A stretch of DNA of 64,000 bases, taken from NCBI RefSeq assembly GCF_000374445.1, contig NZ_KB894434.1:1-64000 (forward strand). Reading direction: 5' to 3'. Positions 35,961 through 45,335 of the stretch are shown here, piece by piece. Within the stretch, counting starts at the first letter, position 1. Each line of letters begins with the position of its first letter. Below the pieces are notes generated by a model. It was not told where the DNA came from. It did not search any database and worked only from the letters and a program-made list of their open reading frames with translations. The translations under genes were made by a program, and so were the position numbers. This DNA is from Actinokineospora enzanensis DSM 44649. GTDB lineage: Bacteria > Actinomycetota > Actinomycetes > Mycobacteriales > Pseudonocardiaceae.

Positions 35961-36035
35961 GCACACCCCGTCCGGGCGGTCGGACGGCGTCGTGCGAGGC
36001 TCACCGGCGACCGCACGCCGACCGCCGGGGGCGCC

Positions 36036-36422
36036 ATGATCCACGCCTTGTCCAGCACGCTGACCTGGGTCGCCGTTGGCGCGGCCTGCTGGGCGCTGGT
36101 GCTGGTGATCCTCGACCGACCGCCGCTGCCGGGCCGCCCGGACGGGTACGCGTACCTGGGCCTGCTCGTGCTGGTGGAACTGGGTCTGCTGGGGCAGGCC
36201 GTGATCGGGTTCGTGCAGCTGGCGAGCACCGACCGGGACGTGTCCGGGCTGTCGTTCGGCGGCTACCTGCTCGGCGCGCTGCTGATCCTGCCGGTCGCGG
36301 TGTTCTGGTCGTTCGCCGAACGGACCCGGTGGGGGACGGCGGTGCTGGTCATCGGCGCGCTGGTGGTGCCGGTGATGATCGTGCGGCTGAACCAGATCTG
36401 GACGGCGGTGCCCCGTGGCTGA
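36036..36422 (+). CDS. Small membrane protein, 128 aa
   Basis: A hydrophobic protein with four predicted membrane helices (about 5-25, 38-60, 72-98 and 104-124). It shares a GTGA-style junction with the next gene, whose GTG start lies inside its last codons. Together they form a pair of small integral membrane proteins. I do not recognise the family and see no transporter motif. Confidence 0.72.
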   Translation: MIHALSSTLTWVAVGAACWALVLVILDRPPLPGRPDGYAYLGLLVLVELGLLGQAVIGFVQLASTDRDVSGLSFGGYLLGALLILPVAVFWSFAERTRWGTAVLVIGALVVPVMIVRLNQIWTAVPRG

Positions 36423-36816
36423 CCTCGCCACCACGACCCGGTCCGGTCCGGGCAGGCTGCTGATCGCCGTCTACGCGGTCTTCGCGTTGGCCGCGTGCGC
36501 GCGGTCCGGGGTGCAGCTGGCCACCCATTTCGATCGCGCGCCGTTGGCGTACCTGCTGTCCGCGCTGGCCGCGGTCGTGTACGTGGTGGCGACGGTGTGC
36601 CTTGCCCGGGGGAGCCGGACTTCGCGGCGCTTGGCGGTCATCTCGTGCACGGTCGAGCTGGTGGGTGTGCTCGCCGTGGGCACCGCCAGCCTGGTGGCGC
36701 CTGCCGCTTTCCCGGACGCCACGGTGTGGTCGGTCTTCGGGCAGGGCTACGGCTTCGTGCCGCTCGTGCTGCCGGTGCTCGGCCTGCTGTGGATTCGCCG
36801 CACCGCCCGAGGGTGA
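36415..36816 (+). CDS. Small membrane protein, 133 aa
   Basis: A 133-residue protein with four hydrophobic helices separated by short basic loops, including a central RGSRTSRRLAVIS loop. It starts with GTG 36415, overlapping the end of the preceding gene by eight bases, so the two are translated together and may form a complex. The function is unknown. Confidence 0.72.
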   Translation: MADLATTTRSGPGRLLIAVYAVFALAACARSGVQLATHFDRAPLAYLLSALAAVVYVVATVCLARGSRTSRRLAVISCTVELVGVLAVGTASLVAPAAFPDATVWSVFGQGYGFVPLVLPVLGLLWIRRTARG

Positions 36817-37231
36817 TCACATTCGGTAGTGGACAGTCGATGGACGATCGCTGTCCGTGTCTTGTCCGTTCCGGAGCGCTGCCCCTGCCCCGATGTCGCA
36901 CAACCCCAGCGAACCCCTAAACCGGGTCCACTTAAGACGCTCTTGAGGCTGCTTTTGGTGAATCACCGACAAGTCGCCGAGCTGGGTCCGCTGCGGCTTG
37001 TGCCGCAGGATGTTCGGCCGAACGGTCCATCAGGGACGTGAGTCGGAATCAACTCCGTCCGTCATCCCGCTCACCACTTGGCAAATCCTCCACAATCGTG
37101 GGCGCACCGGTTAGATTCACCGCTGGGTCGGGGAACGAGGCCGCCCACCGGTCACACCGCGTGTTCGATGGCCCGGCTGTGCGGCTGTGTGACTGTCGGG
37201 ATGCCGAGGTCCACAGGGGAAGGCGAGACGG
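36817..37231. other. Long leader before the LAL regulator gene
   Basis: 415 bases without a supported gene. It contains a 7-base-stem hairpin (36991-37008, CTGCGGC, TTGT loop, complement) directly before a 12-base palindrome GTTCGGCCGAAC (37012-37023). These may be a terminator-plus-operator arrangement for the regulator. No start codon in this stretch has third-position bias. Confidence 0.5.
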
Positions 37232-39970
37232 ATGACGCTGGTCGAGCGGCACGAGGAACTGGCCGCGCTCGGCGGACTGCTGGACGCGTGCGGCCGTGGC
37301 CGCGGCCAGGTCGCTCTGATCGGCGGCGGCGTCGCGGCGGGCAAGACGGCCCTGCTGCACGCGTTCGCCGACCGGGCCGCCGCCGTGGGCGCGACCCCGC
37401 TCACCGCCACCGGCTCCCCGGCCGAACGGACCGTCCCGTTCGGCGTGCTCCGGCAGCTGTGCCAGTGCCTGCCCGGGGCCGCGTCCGCCGACGCGCTGCA
37501 CCCGCTGGCAGCCCTCGCCGCGACCACGGCCGACGACCCGCGCTCACTCGGCCCGGACGGCGCCCGCGTCCTCGACGGCGTGTGTGCGGTACTGCTGGAG
37601 GTCTCGCGCACCAGCCCGGTGGTGATCGGCGTCGACGACGTCCAGTTCGCCGACCCCCAGTCCCATCAGGCGCTGCTCTACCTGCGCAGGCGCATGCGCC
37701 TCGCCCGGCTGCTGATGGTCTTCACCGAGTGCACGCTGCCCCGCGCGACCCCGTCCGCCTTCCGTGCCGAGATCACCGGCCAACCCGGCACCACCCACCT
37801 CCGGCTCGCCCCGCTCACCCGGGCGGGTATCGCCGCCCTGCTCGCGGACCGCCTGGACTCGGACGTGGCGCAAACGCTTGCCTCGGCCTATCACGCCCTG
37901 AGCGGCGGCAGCCCGCTGCTGGCCAACGCCCTGATCGAGGACTACCGCGCCGCCGCGCGCGCCTGCGCCGTGGTGGATCCCGTCGTGGGCCACGAGTTCG
38001 GCCACGCCGTACTCGCCTGCCTGCACCGCTGGGACCCCACCGTCGCCCGGGTCGCGGGTGGCCTCGCCCTGCTCGACCGCATGGCCTCCACTGCCCTGGT
38101 GAGTGACCTGATCGAAGTGCCCCACGAGGCCGCCACACAAGCGATCGAGGTCTTGGAACACGCCGGTCTACTGAAGACCGCCCGCTTCCGCCACGCGGTC
38201 TCACGGCTCGCGGTCCTGGACAGCATCACCCCCGCCGACCGCTCCACACTGCACACCCGCGCCGCCCGTCTACTCAACCGAGACGGCGCACCCACACACG
38301 AGATCACCCATCACCTGATCGCCGCCGATACGCGCGAGCTCGCGGGCGAACCCTGGGCAGTGGAATCGCTCCACCACGCAGCCCAAGAGGACTTATCCAC
38401 GGACCGGCTGGACAGTGCGATCCAGCACCTCTCGCTCGCCGCCCTACTCAGCACAGACGAGACCGAACGCGCAGACCTCACCACCCAACTTCTCCGCGTC
38501 GAATGGCGTCGCAATCCATCTGCGGCCGTGCGCCACTTACCGGCACTGCGCGAAGCCCTCGCCGCCGATCGCCTCTCTCCGCAGAACATCGCGCACCTGG
38601 CCAAGTTCCTGCTCTGGTACGGGCACACCGACGAACTGGCCACCACGCTTCACCGGATCGCGCCCGCAAGTTCCGGACAGTTCAACCTGGTCGCCCAGTG
38701 GCTCAGCTTCCTATACCCCGTAGGCGGCCACACCCCACGCGGCACTTCACGCCTGGATTCATCCGACCCGTGGAGCCGTGCATCGGCCATGCTCCACCTC
38801 CTCCGCACCGGCGGCCCGCACAGCGAGATCGCCTCTGCGGCCGAACATGTGTTGCGCAACTGCGAGCTGGGTGAACAACCGCTGGGAGCACAACTCTCCG
38901 CTCTCACCGCCCTGATCCACACCGACCGGATAGACCGAGCCGCCCACTGGGCCGAGACCCTCTTCGTCGAGTCGGGTGCCTGTGCTGCTCGCACCTGGAT
39001 AGCCCTCTTCGGCGCCCTCCGCGCCGAGATCGCGCTACGCCAGGGTGATCTGCCGGGCGCTCTCGACCACGCGACCGCCGCCTTCGACCAACTCACACCT
39101 TCGGGCTGGGGAGTCGCGATCGGACTCCCACTGTCCACTGCCCTCATCGCCGCGACCGCCATGGGCGCGTATGACCGCGCGGCGGCTTTGGTGCGCACGC
39201 CTGTTCCGGACGCGATGGCCGACACGCAGTTCGGATTGCTGTATCTGAACGCGCGGGCGAACCACTACCTGGCCACCGACCGACTCCACGCGGCGCTCGC
39301 GGACTTCCAACGTTGTGGGGAACTGATGTCCGCGTGGAACCTGGATCTTCCCGGTCTTGCCGCCTGGCGTGCCGGTGCCGCGCTGGCGCAGTTGCGGTTG
39401 GGGAATCGGGAGCTGGCTCGGGGGTTGATCACCGCGCAGTTGTCACGGCCCGGGGCCGATGTGGCTCGGACGCGTGGGTCGAGTCTGCGGGTGATGGCCG
39501 CGGTTTCGGCCAGTGACCGGCGAGTGGGGATGTTGCAGGAAGCTGTGGAGCTGTTGCATGTCGCGGGGGACCGGTATGAGCTGGCGCGTTCCTTGCGGGA
39601 TCTGAGCGCGGCTCATCACGCGGTAGGGGACGAGGAGACCGCGCGGACCGTTGCCCGGCGGGCCATCCAGATGGCGAAGGCCTGCCATGCCGAGCCGTTG
39701 ACCCGGGAGCTGGACCCGGGACGGGAGCCCGAGGTGCCGGAGCAGGGAAGGGTCGGGGGGATGAGCATGTTGAGCGAGGCGGAGCGGCGGGTGGCCGTGC
39801 TGGCCGCGTTGGGACACACGAATCGGGAGATCGGCGGGAAGCTGTACATCACCGTCAGCACGGTGGAACAGCATTTGACCCGGATCTACCGGAAGCTGAA
39901 TGTCAGCCGCCGGACGGATCTCCCTATCGACCTGCCCCGGCATCTGCTGACTTCCACTAACGACCACTGA
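37232..39970 (+). CDS. Large LuxR-type (LAL) ATPase regulator
   Basis: A 912-residue regulator of the LAL family. The N-terminal AAA/STAND-type ATPase has Walker A GGGVAAGKTALL (31-42) and Walker B-like VVIGVDDVQF. A long helical sensor region of TPR-like repeats follows, and a C-terminal LuxR helix-turn-helix (about 845-905) reads LSEAERRVAVLAALGHTNREIGGKLYITVSTVEQHLTRIYRKLNVSRRTDL. LAL proteins are common pathway-specific activators in actinomycete secondary metabolism. This one lies at neither end of a cluster, so its targets are open: the encapsulin operon 1.2 kb downstream or a remote cluster are both possible. Codon bias weakens after about 39300. Confidence 0.9.
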   Translation: MTLVERHEELAALGGLLDACGRGRGQVALIGGGVAAGKTALLHAFADRAAAVGATPLTATGSPAERTVPFGVLRQLCQCLPGAASADALHPLAALAATTADDPRSLGPDGARVLDGVCAVLLEVSRTSPVVIGVDDVQFADPQSHQALLYLRRRMRLARLLMVFTECTLPRATPSAFRAEITGQPGTTHLRLAPLTRAGIAALLADRLDSDVAQTLASAYHALSGGSPLLANALIEDYRAAARACAVVDPVVGHEFGHAVLACLHRWDPTVARVAGGLALLDRMASTALVSDLIEVPHEAATQAIEVLEHAGLLKTARFRHAVSRLAVLDSITPADRSTLHTRAARLLNRDGAPTHEITHHLIAADTRELAGEPWAVESLHHAAQEDLSTDRLDSAIQHLSLAALLSTDETERADLTTQLLRVEWRRNPSAAVRHLPALREALAADRLSPQNIAHLAKFLLWYGHTDELATTLHRIAPASSGQFNLVAQWLSFLYPVGGHTPRGTSRLDSSDPWSRASAMLHLLRTGGPHSEIASAAEHVLRNCELGEQPLGAQLSALTALIHTDRIDRAAHWAETLFVESGACAARTWIALFGALRAEIALRQGDLPGALDHATAAFDQLTPSGWGVAIGLPLSTALIAATAMGAYDRAAALVRTPVPDAMADTQFGLLYLNARANHYLATDRLHAALADFQRCGELMSAWNLDLPGLAAWRAGAALAQLRLGNRELARGLITAQLSRPGADVARTRGSSLRVMAAVSASDRRVGMLQEAVELLHVAGDRYELARSLRDLSAAHHAVGDEETARTVARRAIQMAKACHAEPLTRELDPGREPEVPEQGRVGGMSMLSEAERRVAVLAALGHTNREIGGKLYITVSTVEQHLTRIYRKLNVSRRTDLPIDLPRHLLTSTNDH

Positions 39971-40086
39971 CCCTCTCGGACTGTGCACACAGAGCCGGTT
40001 TGTCCGGTCGGCGTATCCCGTGGGGGGTAAGCGAAGTACCTCTATCCGAGTGATTTCCCACGTTCGCTCACCCAGGCGAGGCCGAA

Positions 40087-40824
40087 CTACCTCGGCAACC
40101 GCCGCCAAACGGCCCTAGGCAGCAACCTCATCCCGAAGAACACCGCCCGCAACACCCCGGGAACCCACACCTCGCCCCGCCCCCGTGCCAATGCCCGTGC
40201 GGTGGCCACGGCCACCTGCTCCGGCGTGCTGGAGAACGGCGCGGGCGTCATGCCCGAGGTCATCCGCCCGATCACGAACCCGGGCCGCACCAGCAACAAC
40301 CGCACGCCGCTGTCCGCGAGTGCATCCGCGAGTCCTGATGCGAATCCATCCAACCCGGCTTTGGCCGACCCGTACACGTAGTTCGCCCGCCGCACCCGGA
40401 CCCCGGCGACCGAGGAGAACACGACGATCTCCCCGCTTCCCTGGCGCCGCAACAGGTTCGCGACGTGCGTGAGCACGCTGACCTGGGCGACATAATCGGT
40501 GTGGACGATCTGCACCGCGTGCGACGGGTCCTTCTCCGCCAGGCCCTGGTCCCCGAGGACGCCGAACGCGAGCACCACCGTGCCGATCGGGCCGTGGTCC
40601 CGGGCGATCCCGGTCAAGACCTCTTCATGACCGTCAAGGTCATCAGCGTCGAACTCGACCCGGACGACCTCGCCTGCGCCCGAGTCCCGGAGCGCCGCCG
40701 CCTCCTGGTCGAGATCGCCGCAGCGGCGTGCGGCGAGCACGACCGTGCGGGTTCGGGCGAGGGCGCGGGCCAGCTCCAGGCCGATCTCGCTACGGCCGCC
40801 CAGGACGACCAGGGTTCCACTCAT
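40087..40824 (-). CDS. Short-chain dehydrogenase resembling DprE2
   Basis: A 245-residue SDR. The nucleotide motif is VLGGRSEIGLELARAL, with Ser in VFSSVAGVRVRRANY and the catalytic YGSAK. It follows M. tuberculosis DprE2 closely in memory-based comparison: SEIGL, FDADDLD, VLAFGVLGDQ, AVQIVHTDYVAQVSV, RVRRANYVYGSAKAGLDGF and a C-terminal R-K/R-LP. DprE2 reduces the keto intermediate when decaprenyl-phospho-ribose becomes decaprenyl-phospho-arabinose for cell-wall arabinan. Its usual partner DprE1 is not here. ATG 40824 begins at the Rossmann strand; the longer ORF adds residues without coding bias. Confidence 0.8.
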   Translation of the reverse strand: MSGTLVVLGGRSEIGLELARALARTRTVVLAARRCGDLDQEAAALRDSGAGEVVRVEFDADDLDGHEEVLTGIARDHGPIGTVVLAFGVLGDQGLAEKDPSHAVQIVHTDYVAQVSVLTHVANLLRRQGSGEIVVFSSVAGVRVRRANYVYGSAKAGLDGFASGLADALADSGVRLLLVRPGFVIGRMTSGMTPAPFSSTPEQVAVATARALARGRGEVWVPGVLRAVFFGMRLLPRAVWRRLPR

Positions 40825-41211
40825 GCGGAGCAGTGTGCCGTGCTCACCGTGGGTGGGATCGATGTGCCCCTCGGTCACATTCGGCCCAATCTGCCACATG
40901 ATCGAGTGAAAGATCCATCCGGCGACTACAGCCGGTCTATCCAATCACCGTTTCAGGCGAATCCCCCGGGGTTATCACTAACCGATTCGGGGACTGTACT
41001 GTCACGAATTCCGGGTATAACTTCGACGCCGTCGACAAGGCGGAGCGGCAACGGGGTCTCGGACCAGGCGGCAATGTGAAAACGAGACACTTTACGGGAT
41101 GCGGTTCTTTACCGACTAATCCCGCGCTTCGTCGCTGTCTGCCTGCCCTATTCCTCCGAGTCCTTACCCAGTCCTTACCGAGTCCGTCCTGAACCGATTG
41201 GCGGTAGCACC
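40825..41211. promoter_or_regulatory. Upstream region of the encapsulin operon
   Basis: 387 bases between the divergent SDR gene and shell gene 1 with no supported ORF. A TATAAC box (41016-41021) is a plausible -10, with no clear -35. Near the start there are imperfect direct repeats of a GTCCTTACC-like unit (41157-41190). The 12-base motif CGATTGGCGGTA (41195-41206) sits just before the GTG and recurs at the same distance before shell gene 2, so it probably serves as the translation leader of both. Confidence 0.6.
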
Positions 41212-42642
41212 GTGACCGAGACCCTGCGCCCCGTCGACGGCGAGGCGTCGTCGCAGCAGAGCCTGACGACCGCGGCGGCGCGGAACCTGGCCACCACGAC
41301 CAAGTCCGTGCCGCAGATGCAGGAGATCACCTCCCGCTGGCTGCTGCGGGTACTGCCGTGGACCCATGTGGGTGGCGGCACCTACCGGGTCAACCAGCGG
41401 CGCAGTTACGTGGTCGGCGACGGCCGGATCGCCATCGACTACGTGGTCGGCGACGGGCGGATCACCGTCGACCGCGAGAACGCGCAGGCCCGGGTCGTCT
41501 CCGGCGACCTGCGCGAGCTGGCCTTCCTGCGCGACTTCGACGACGAGGAGGCGCTCAGCGCCCTCGCCGAACTGTTCCAGCAGCAGAACTACAACGCGGG
41601 CGACACCATCGTCGAGTGGGGCCACGCCGAAGACCGCTTCCTGGTGATCGCGCACGGCCGGGTCGAGCAGCGGGCCGCGGGCCAGTACGGCGACGAGACC
41701 GTGGTCGGCGTGGTGGCCGACGGCGAGTACTTCGACCAGTGGGGCCTGTTGGAGGAGCGGATCTGGGACTTCACCGCCCGCGCCGCCACCGCGGTCACGG
41801 TGCTGTCCCTGCGCCGGTCCGACTTCCAGAACCTGCTCGACCGCGTCCCCACGCTGCGCGCACACGTCGAGGAGTACGTGGCCAGCGGCGCGCACACCCA
41901 GGGCGACGGCGAGGTGCCGATCAACCTGGCCGCGGGCCACACCGGCGAGGTCGACCTGCCGGAGACCTTCGTCGACTACGAGGTCTCCCCGCGCGAGTAC
42001 GAGCTGAGCGTCGCGCAGACCGTGCTCAAGGTGCACACCCGGGTGGCCGACCTCTACAACCAGCCGATGGACCAGGTCGAGCAGCAGCTGCGGCTGACCA
42101 TCGAGGCGCTGCGCGAGCGCCAGGAGCACGAGCTGATCAACAACCGCGAGTTCGGCCTGCTGCACAACGCCGACCCGCGGCAGCGCATCCACACCCGGGG
42201 CGGCGCCCCCACCCCGGACGACCTGGACGAGCTGCTGGCCAAGGTGTGGAAGGACCCGTCGGTCATCCTCGCCCACCCCAAGGCCATCGCCGCGTTCGGC
42301 CGCGAGTGCAGCAAGCGCGGCATCTACCCGACCTCCGTCGACATCAACGGCCACCACGTGCCCAGCTGGCGCGGCATCCCGGTGCTGCCCTGCAACAAGA
42401 TCCCGATCAGCGACACCCGCACCACCTCGATCCTGCTGCTGCGCACCGGCGAGGCGAACCAGGGCGTCATCGGCCTGCACCAGACCGGCATCCCGGACGA
42501 GTACGAGCCGGGTCTGTCCGTCCGGTTCATGGGCATCAACGAGAAGGCGGTCACCTCCTACCTCGTCAGCGCCTACTACTCGGCCGCGATCCTGGTCCCG
42601 GACGCGCTCGCGGTGCTCGACAACGTCCAGATCGGCCTGTGA
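41212..42642 (+). CDS. Family 2B encapsulin shell protein 1
   Basis: A 476-residue HK97-fold nanocompartment shell protein with an inserted cyclic-nucleotide-binding (CNB) domain, the architecture of family 2B encapsulins. The N-terminal arm has the family block [21 protein letters not shown]. The CNB-like insert spans about 105-205, with the phosphate-cassette region [15 protein letters not shown]. The remaining HK97 part (about 240-476) starts at [25 protein letters not shown] and ends at [10 protein letters not shown]. The typical CNB cassette G-E-x-F-G-E/D-x-A-L is altered here (F-D-Q-W-G-L), so cyclic nucleotide binding may be lost. A 33-base tandem duplication (41407-41472) adds a second YVVGDGRI. 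Start GTG 41212. Confidence 0.9.
   Translation: MTETLRPVDGEASSQQSLTTAAARNLATTTKSVPQMQEITSRWLLRVLPWTHVGGGTYRVNQRRSYVVGDGRIAIDYVVGDGRITVDRENAQARVVSGDLRELAFLRDFDDEEALSALAELFQQQNYNAGDTIVEWGHAEDRFLVIAHGRVEQRAAGQYGDETVVGVVADGEYFDQWGLLEERIWDFTARAATAVTVLSLRRSDFQNLLDRVPTLRAHVEEYVASGAHTQGDGEVPINLAAGHTGEVDLPETFVDYEVSPREYELSVAQTVLKVHTRVADLYNQPMDQVEQQLRLTIEALRERQEHELINNREFGLLHNADPRQRIHTRGGAPTPDDLDELLAKVWKDPSVILAHPKAIAAFGRECSKRGIYPTSVDINGHHVPSWRGIPVLPCNKIPISDTRTTSILLLRTGEANQGVIGLHQTGIPDEYEPGLSVRFMGINEKAVTSYLVSAYYSAAILVPDALAVLDNVQIGL
41407..41472 (+). repeat. 33-base tandem duplication inside shell gene 1
   Basis: Codons 66-76 and 77-87 are two copies of an 11-codon unit, reading [11 protein letters not shown] and [11 protein letters not shown]. 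Over the first 24 bases there is one mismatch. Shell gene 2 has a single copy of the corresponding region, so this is a lineage-specific expansion in shell 1 near the base of its CNB insertion. Confidence 0.8.
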
Positions 42643-42648
42643 CCCCAC

Positions 42649-42679
42649 GGCACCCGCGCGCCCCGGGCGCGCGGGTGCC
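42649..42679 (+). terminator. GC-rich hairpin between the two shell genes
   Basis: A 15-base self-complementary stem (42649-42663 with 42665-42679, GGCACCCGCGCGCCC and complement), 6 bases after the shell 1 stop codon. The few central bases must open as the loop. No T tract. It could act as a partial terminator or protect the upstream mRNA end. Confidence 0.65.
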
Positions 42680-42694
42680 CCTCCCTGACGAACA

Positions 42695-42706
42695 CGATTG
42701 GCGGTA
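42695..42706 (+). promoter_or_regulatory. Shared translation-leader motif before shell gene 2
   Basis: CGATTGGCGGTA, identical to 41195-41206 before shell gene 1, and lying 6 bases before the GTG at 42713. GGCGG may serve as a weak ribosome-binding site. The conservation of the leader indicates that the duplication included the upstream sequence or that matched translation of both shells is selected. Confidence 0.55.
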
Positions 42707-42712
42707 TCAGGC

Positions 42713-44119
42713 GTGACCGACGTACTCGACTCCGCGGCCGGGCAAGCGTCCCAGCAGTCCCAGCAGAGCCTCGACACCAGGGCCGCCCGCAACCTGGCCA
42801 CCACCACCAAGTCCGTCCCGCAGATGCAGGAGATCAGCCCGCGCTGGCTGCTGCGCATGCTGCCGTGGGTGGAGGCCAAGGGCGCGGTCTACCGGGTGAA
42901 CCGCAGGATGAGCTACACCCTCGGCGACGGCCGGGTGACCTTCACCAACACCGGCGCCGACATCGACATCGTGCCGCAGGAGCTGCGCGAGCTGGCCGTG
43001 CTGCGCGACCTGGACGACCAGGCCACGCTGGCCGAGCTGGCCCGCCGCTTCCAGCAGCGCGAGTTCACCGCGGGCCAGGAGATCGTGCGGGCGGGCGCGC
43101 AGGCCGACGCGGTGTTCCTGATCGCGCACGGCCGGGTCACCACGCACACCGAGGGCCACTTCGGCGACGAGGCGACGCTGTCCGTGCTCGCCGACGGCGA
43201 GTACTTCGGCGACCGCGCCCTGCTGGAGTCCGGCGCCACCTGGCAGTTCACCGCGCGCGCCAACACCGCGTGCACGGTCATGGTGCTCTCCCGCGGTGAG
43301 TTCCTGTCCCTGCAGGAGAGCTCGCCACCGCTGCGGCAGCACGTGGAGCGGCTGCGCGCGCAGCCCGAGGCGGCCACCAACAAGCACGGCGAGGCCGAGA
43401 TCGCGCTGGCCTCCGGGCACGCGGGCGAGCACGAGCTGCCCGGCACGTTCGTCGACTACGACCAGGCCCCGCGCGAGTACGAGCTGAGCGTCGCGCAGAC
43501 CATGCTCAAGATCCACACCCGGGTCGCGGACCTCTACAACGAGCCGATGAACCAGGTCGAGCAGCAGCTCCGGCTCACCATCCAGGCGCTGCGCGAGCGC
43601 CAGGAGCACGAGCTGATCAACAACCGCGACTTCGGCCTGCTGCACCAAGCCGACCTGCGCCAGCGCATCCACACCCGCGACGGCGCGCCCACCCCGGACG
43701 ACCTCGACGAGCTGCTCTCCCGCAGGCGCCGGTCGAACTTCTTCCTGGCCCACCCGCGCGCGATCGCCGCGTTCGGCCGCGAGTGCACCAAGCGCGGCCT
43801 CTACCCGGCCACCACCGAGGTCGCAGGCCGGACCGTGCACTCCTGGCGCGGGGTGCCGCTGCTGCCCTGCGACAAGATCCCGATCAGCGACACCAATGTC
43901 ACCTCCATCCTGGTGCTGCGCACCGGCGAGGCGGACCAGGGCGTGATCGGCCTGCACCAGACCGGCATCCCGGACGAGTACGAGCCGGGCCTGTCCGTGC
44001 GGTTCACCGGGATCAACGCCAAGGCCGTGATGGCCTACCTGGTCAGCACCTACTACAGCGCCGCGGTGCTGGTCCCGGACGCGCTCGGCGTGCTGGAGGA
44101 TGTCCAGATCGGACTGTGA
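42713..44119 (+). CDS. Family 2B encapsulin shell protein 2
   Basis: A 468-residue paralogue of shell protein 1 in the same order: N-terminal arm [25 protein letters not shown]-like insert (about 95-200), and HK97 shell part from [25 protein letters not shown] to [10 protein letters not shown]. Here the CNB phosphate cassette is well kept ([14 protein letters not shown] followed by [11 protein letters not shown]), so binding of a cyclic nucleotide or similar ligand is more likely than in shell 1. GTG 42713 is preferred to the upstream in-frame GTG at 42698. The two shells probably co-assemble into a two-component compartment. Confidence 0.9.
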   Translation: MTDVLDSAAGQASQQSQQSLDTRAARNLATTTKSVPQMQEISPRWLLRMLPWVEAKGAVYRVNRRMSYTLGDGRVTFTNTGADIDIVPQELRELAVLRDLDDQATLAELARRFQQREFTAGQEIVRAGAQADAVFLIAHGRVTTHTEGHFGDEATLSVLADGEYFGDRALLESGATWQFTARANTACTVMVLSRGEFLSLQESSPPLRQHVERLRAQPEAATNKHGEAEIALASGHAGEHELPGTFVDYDQAPREYELSVAQTMLKIHTRVADLYNEPMNQVEQQLRLTIQALRERQEHELINNRDFGLLHQADLRQRIHTRDGAPTPDDLDELLSRRRRSNFFLAHPRAIAAFGRECTKRGLYPATTEVAGRTVHSWRGVPLLPCDKIPISDTNVTSILVLRTGEADQGVIGLHQTGIPDEYEPGLSVRFTGINAKAVMAYLVSTYYSAAVLVPDALGVLEDVQIGL

Positions 44120-44123
44120 GACC

Positions 44124-44164
44124 GGCTCGCCACCACCGCGCGCGGCTCGCGGTGGTGGCGAGCC
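44124..44164 (+). terminator. Hairpin between shell gene 2 and the cargo gene
   Basis: A perfect 17-base stem (44124-44140 with 44148-44164) and 7-base loop, starting 4 bases after the shell 2 stop codon. The following 70 bases carry no ORF. It may attenuate transcription so that the cargo and IspH are made in smaller amounts than the shell proteins. Confidence 0.75.
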
Positions 44165-44235
44165 CGTCCGCGCCCCGTCCCCGCCCGCCGTCCTGGGCCG
44201 TTCGCCCGCCCACTCCAGCGAAAACGAGGTCCGGC

Positions 44236-45315
44236 ATGTCCGTCGATCGCCGTTCCATCCACCTGCCCGACGCCCGCGAGGCCCCGGAGCCCGAGGTCGA
44301 GCACCGCTCCGCGCGCGAGGTGCTGGCGCAGGCCCGTGTCCTGGTCGACCCGGCGCTGCGCGCGGCGGTGGACACCCTGCCGGACTCGATGCGGCACCTG
44401 GCCGGCTACCACTTCGGCTGGTGGGACGAGCACGGCGCGCCGGTCCAGGCCGACGCGGGCAAGGCGATCCGCCCGGCGCTCGCGCTGCTCGCCGCGGAGG
44501 CGGTCGGCGCCGCACCGGCCGACGCGCTGCCCGCGGCGGTGGCGGTCGAGCTGGTGCACAACTTCACGCTGCTGCACGACGACGTGATGGACGGCGACCA
44601 CACCCGCAGGCACCGGCCGACCGCGTGGAGCGTGTTCGGCCTCGGCCCGGCGATCCTGGCGGGCGACGCCCTGCTCACCCTGGCCTTCGACGTGCTGGCC
44701 GCGGGCGGCGGCCTGCCGGACAACCGGGTCGTCGCCAGGGTGCTGTCCGCGGCGGTGCTGGCGGTGCAGGACGGGCAGGCCGCCGATCTGGCCTTCGAGC
44801 GGCGCGCGGAGGTCGGCCTGGCCGAGTGCGTGCGGATGGCGGAGGGCAAGACCGGCGCGCTGCTCGGCTGCGCCACCGCGCTCGGCGCCCATTACGGCGG
44901 CGCCACCCCGGTCCGCGTCGACCACCTGCGTTCGTTCGGCGAACGCCTCGGCCTCGCCTTCCAGCTCACCGACGACCTGCTGGGCATCTGGGGCGACCCG
45001 GTGAGCACCGGCAAGCCGGTCTACTCCGACCTGGAGAACCGCAAGAAGTCGCTGCCCGTGGTCGCCGCCATGGCCACCGACACCCCCGCCGCGCACGAGC
45101 TGCGTGGGCTCTACCGGCGCGACACCCTGTCGGCGGCCGACCTGGTGCACGCCGCCGACCTGATCGACCACGCGGGCGGCCGCGCCTGGACCCGCGCCCG
45201 CGCCGACGAGCTCCTCACCGAGGCCCGCGCGCACCTGCTGGCCGCGCACCCCGTCCCCCGCGCCGCCGCCGAGCTGACCGCGCTGGCCGACCTCGCCGTC
45301 CGCCGCGACCATTGA
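44236..45315 (+). CDS. Polyprenyl diphosphate synthase, likely encapsulin cargo
   Basis: A 359-residue head-to-tail prenyl diphosphate synthase that condenses IPP with an allylic diphosphate. GKAIRP (75-80) is the ligand-binding loop, DDVMD (115-119) the first Asp-rich motif, and DDLLGIWGD (246-254) the second, slightly atypical (DDxxG). A small residue set before the first motif (HNFTLLHDD) leaves chain length uncertain; a short product (C10-C20) is plausible. The N-terminal 40 residues are charged and disordered-looking, as expected for the cargo-loading segment of family 2 encapsulin cargo. It lies directly after the shell genes. Short-range alternatives such as a terpene cyclase are excluded by the two Asp motifs. 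Confidence 0.9.
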   Translation: MSVDRRSIHLPDAREAPEPEVEHRSAREVLAQARVLVDPALRAAVDTLPDSMRHLAGYHFGWWDEHGAPVQADAGKAIRPALALLAAEAVGAAPADALPAAVAVELVHNFTLLHDDVMDGDHTRRHRPTAWSVFGLGPAILAGDALLTLAFDVLAAGGGLPDNRVVARVLSAAVLAVQDGQAADLAFERRAEVGLAECVRMAEGKTGALLGCATALGAHYGGATPVRVDHLRSFGERLGLAFQLTDDLLGIWGDPVSTGKPVYSDLENRKKSLPVVAAMATDTPAAHELRGLYRRDTLSAADLVHAADLIDHAGGRAWTRARADELLTEARAHLLAAHPVPRAAAELTALADLAVRRDH

Positions 45316-45335
45316 CCACTCCCGAGGAGACCGCC

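Noticed and set aside
43783-44235. Upstream extension of the prenyl synthase into shell gene 2
   Set aside because: The frame there is a shadow of the shell gene and the intergenic hairpin; ATG 44236 gives the natural protein.
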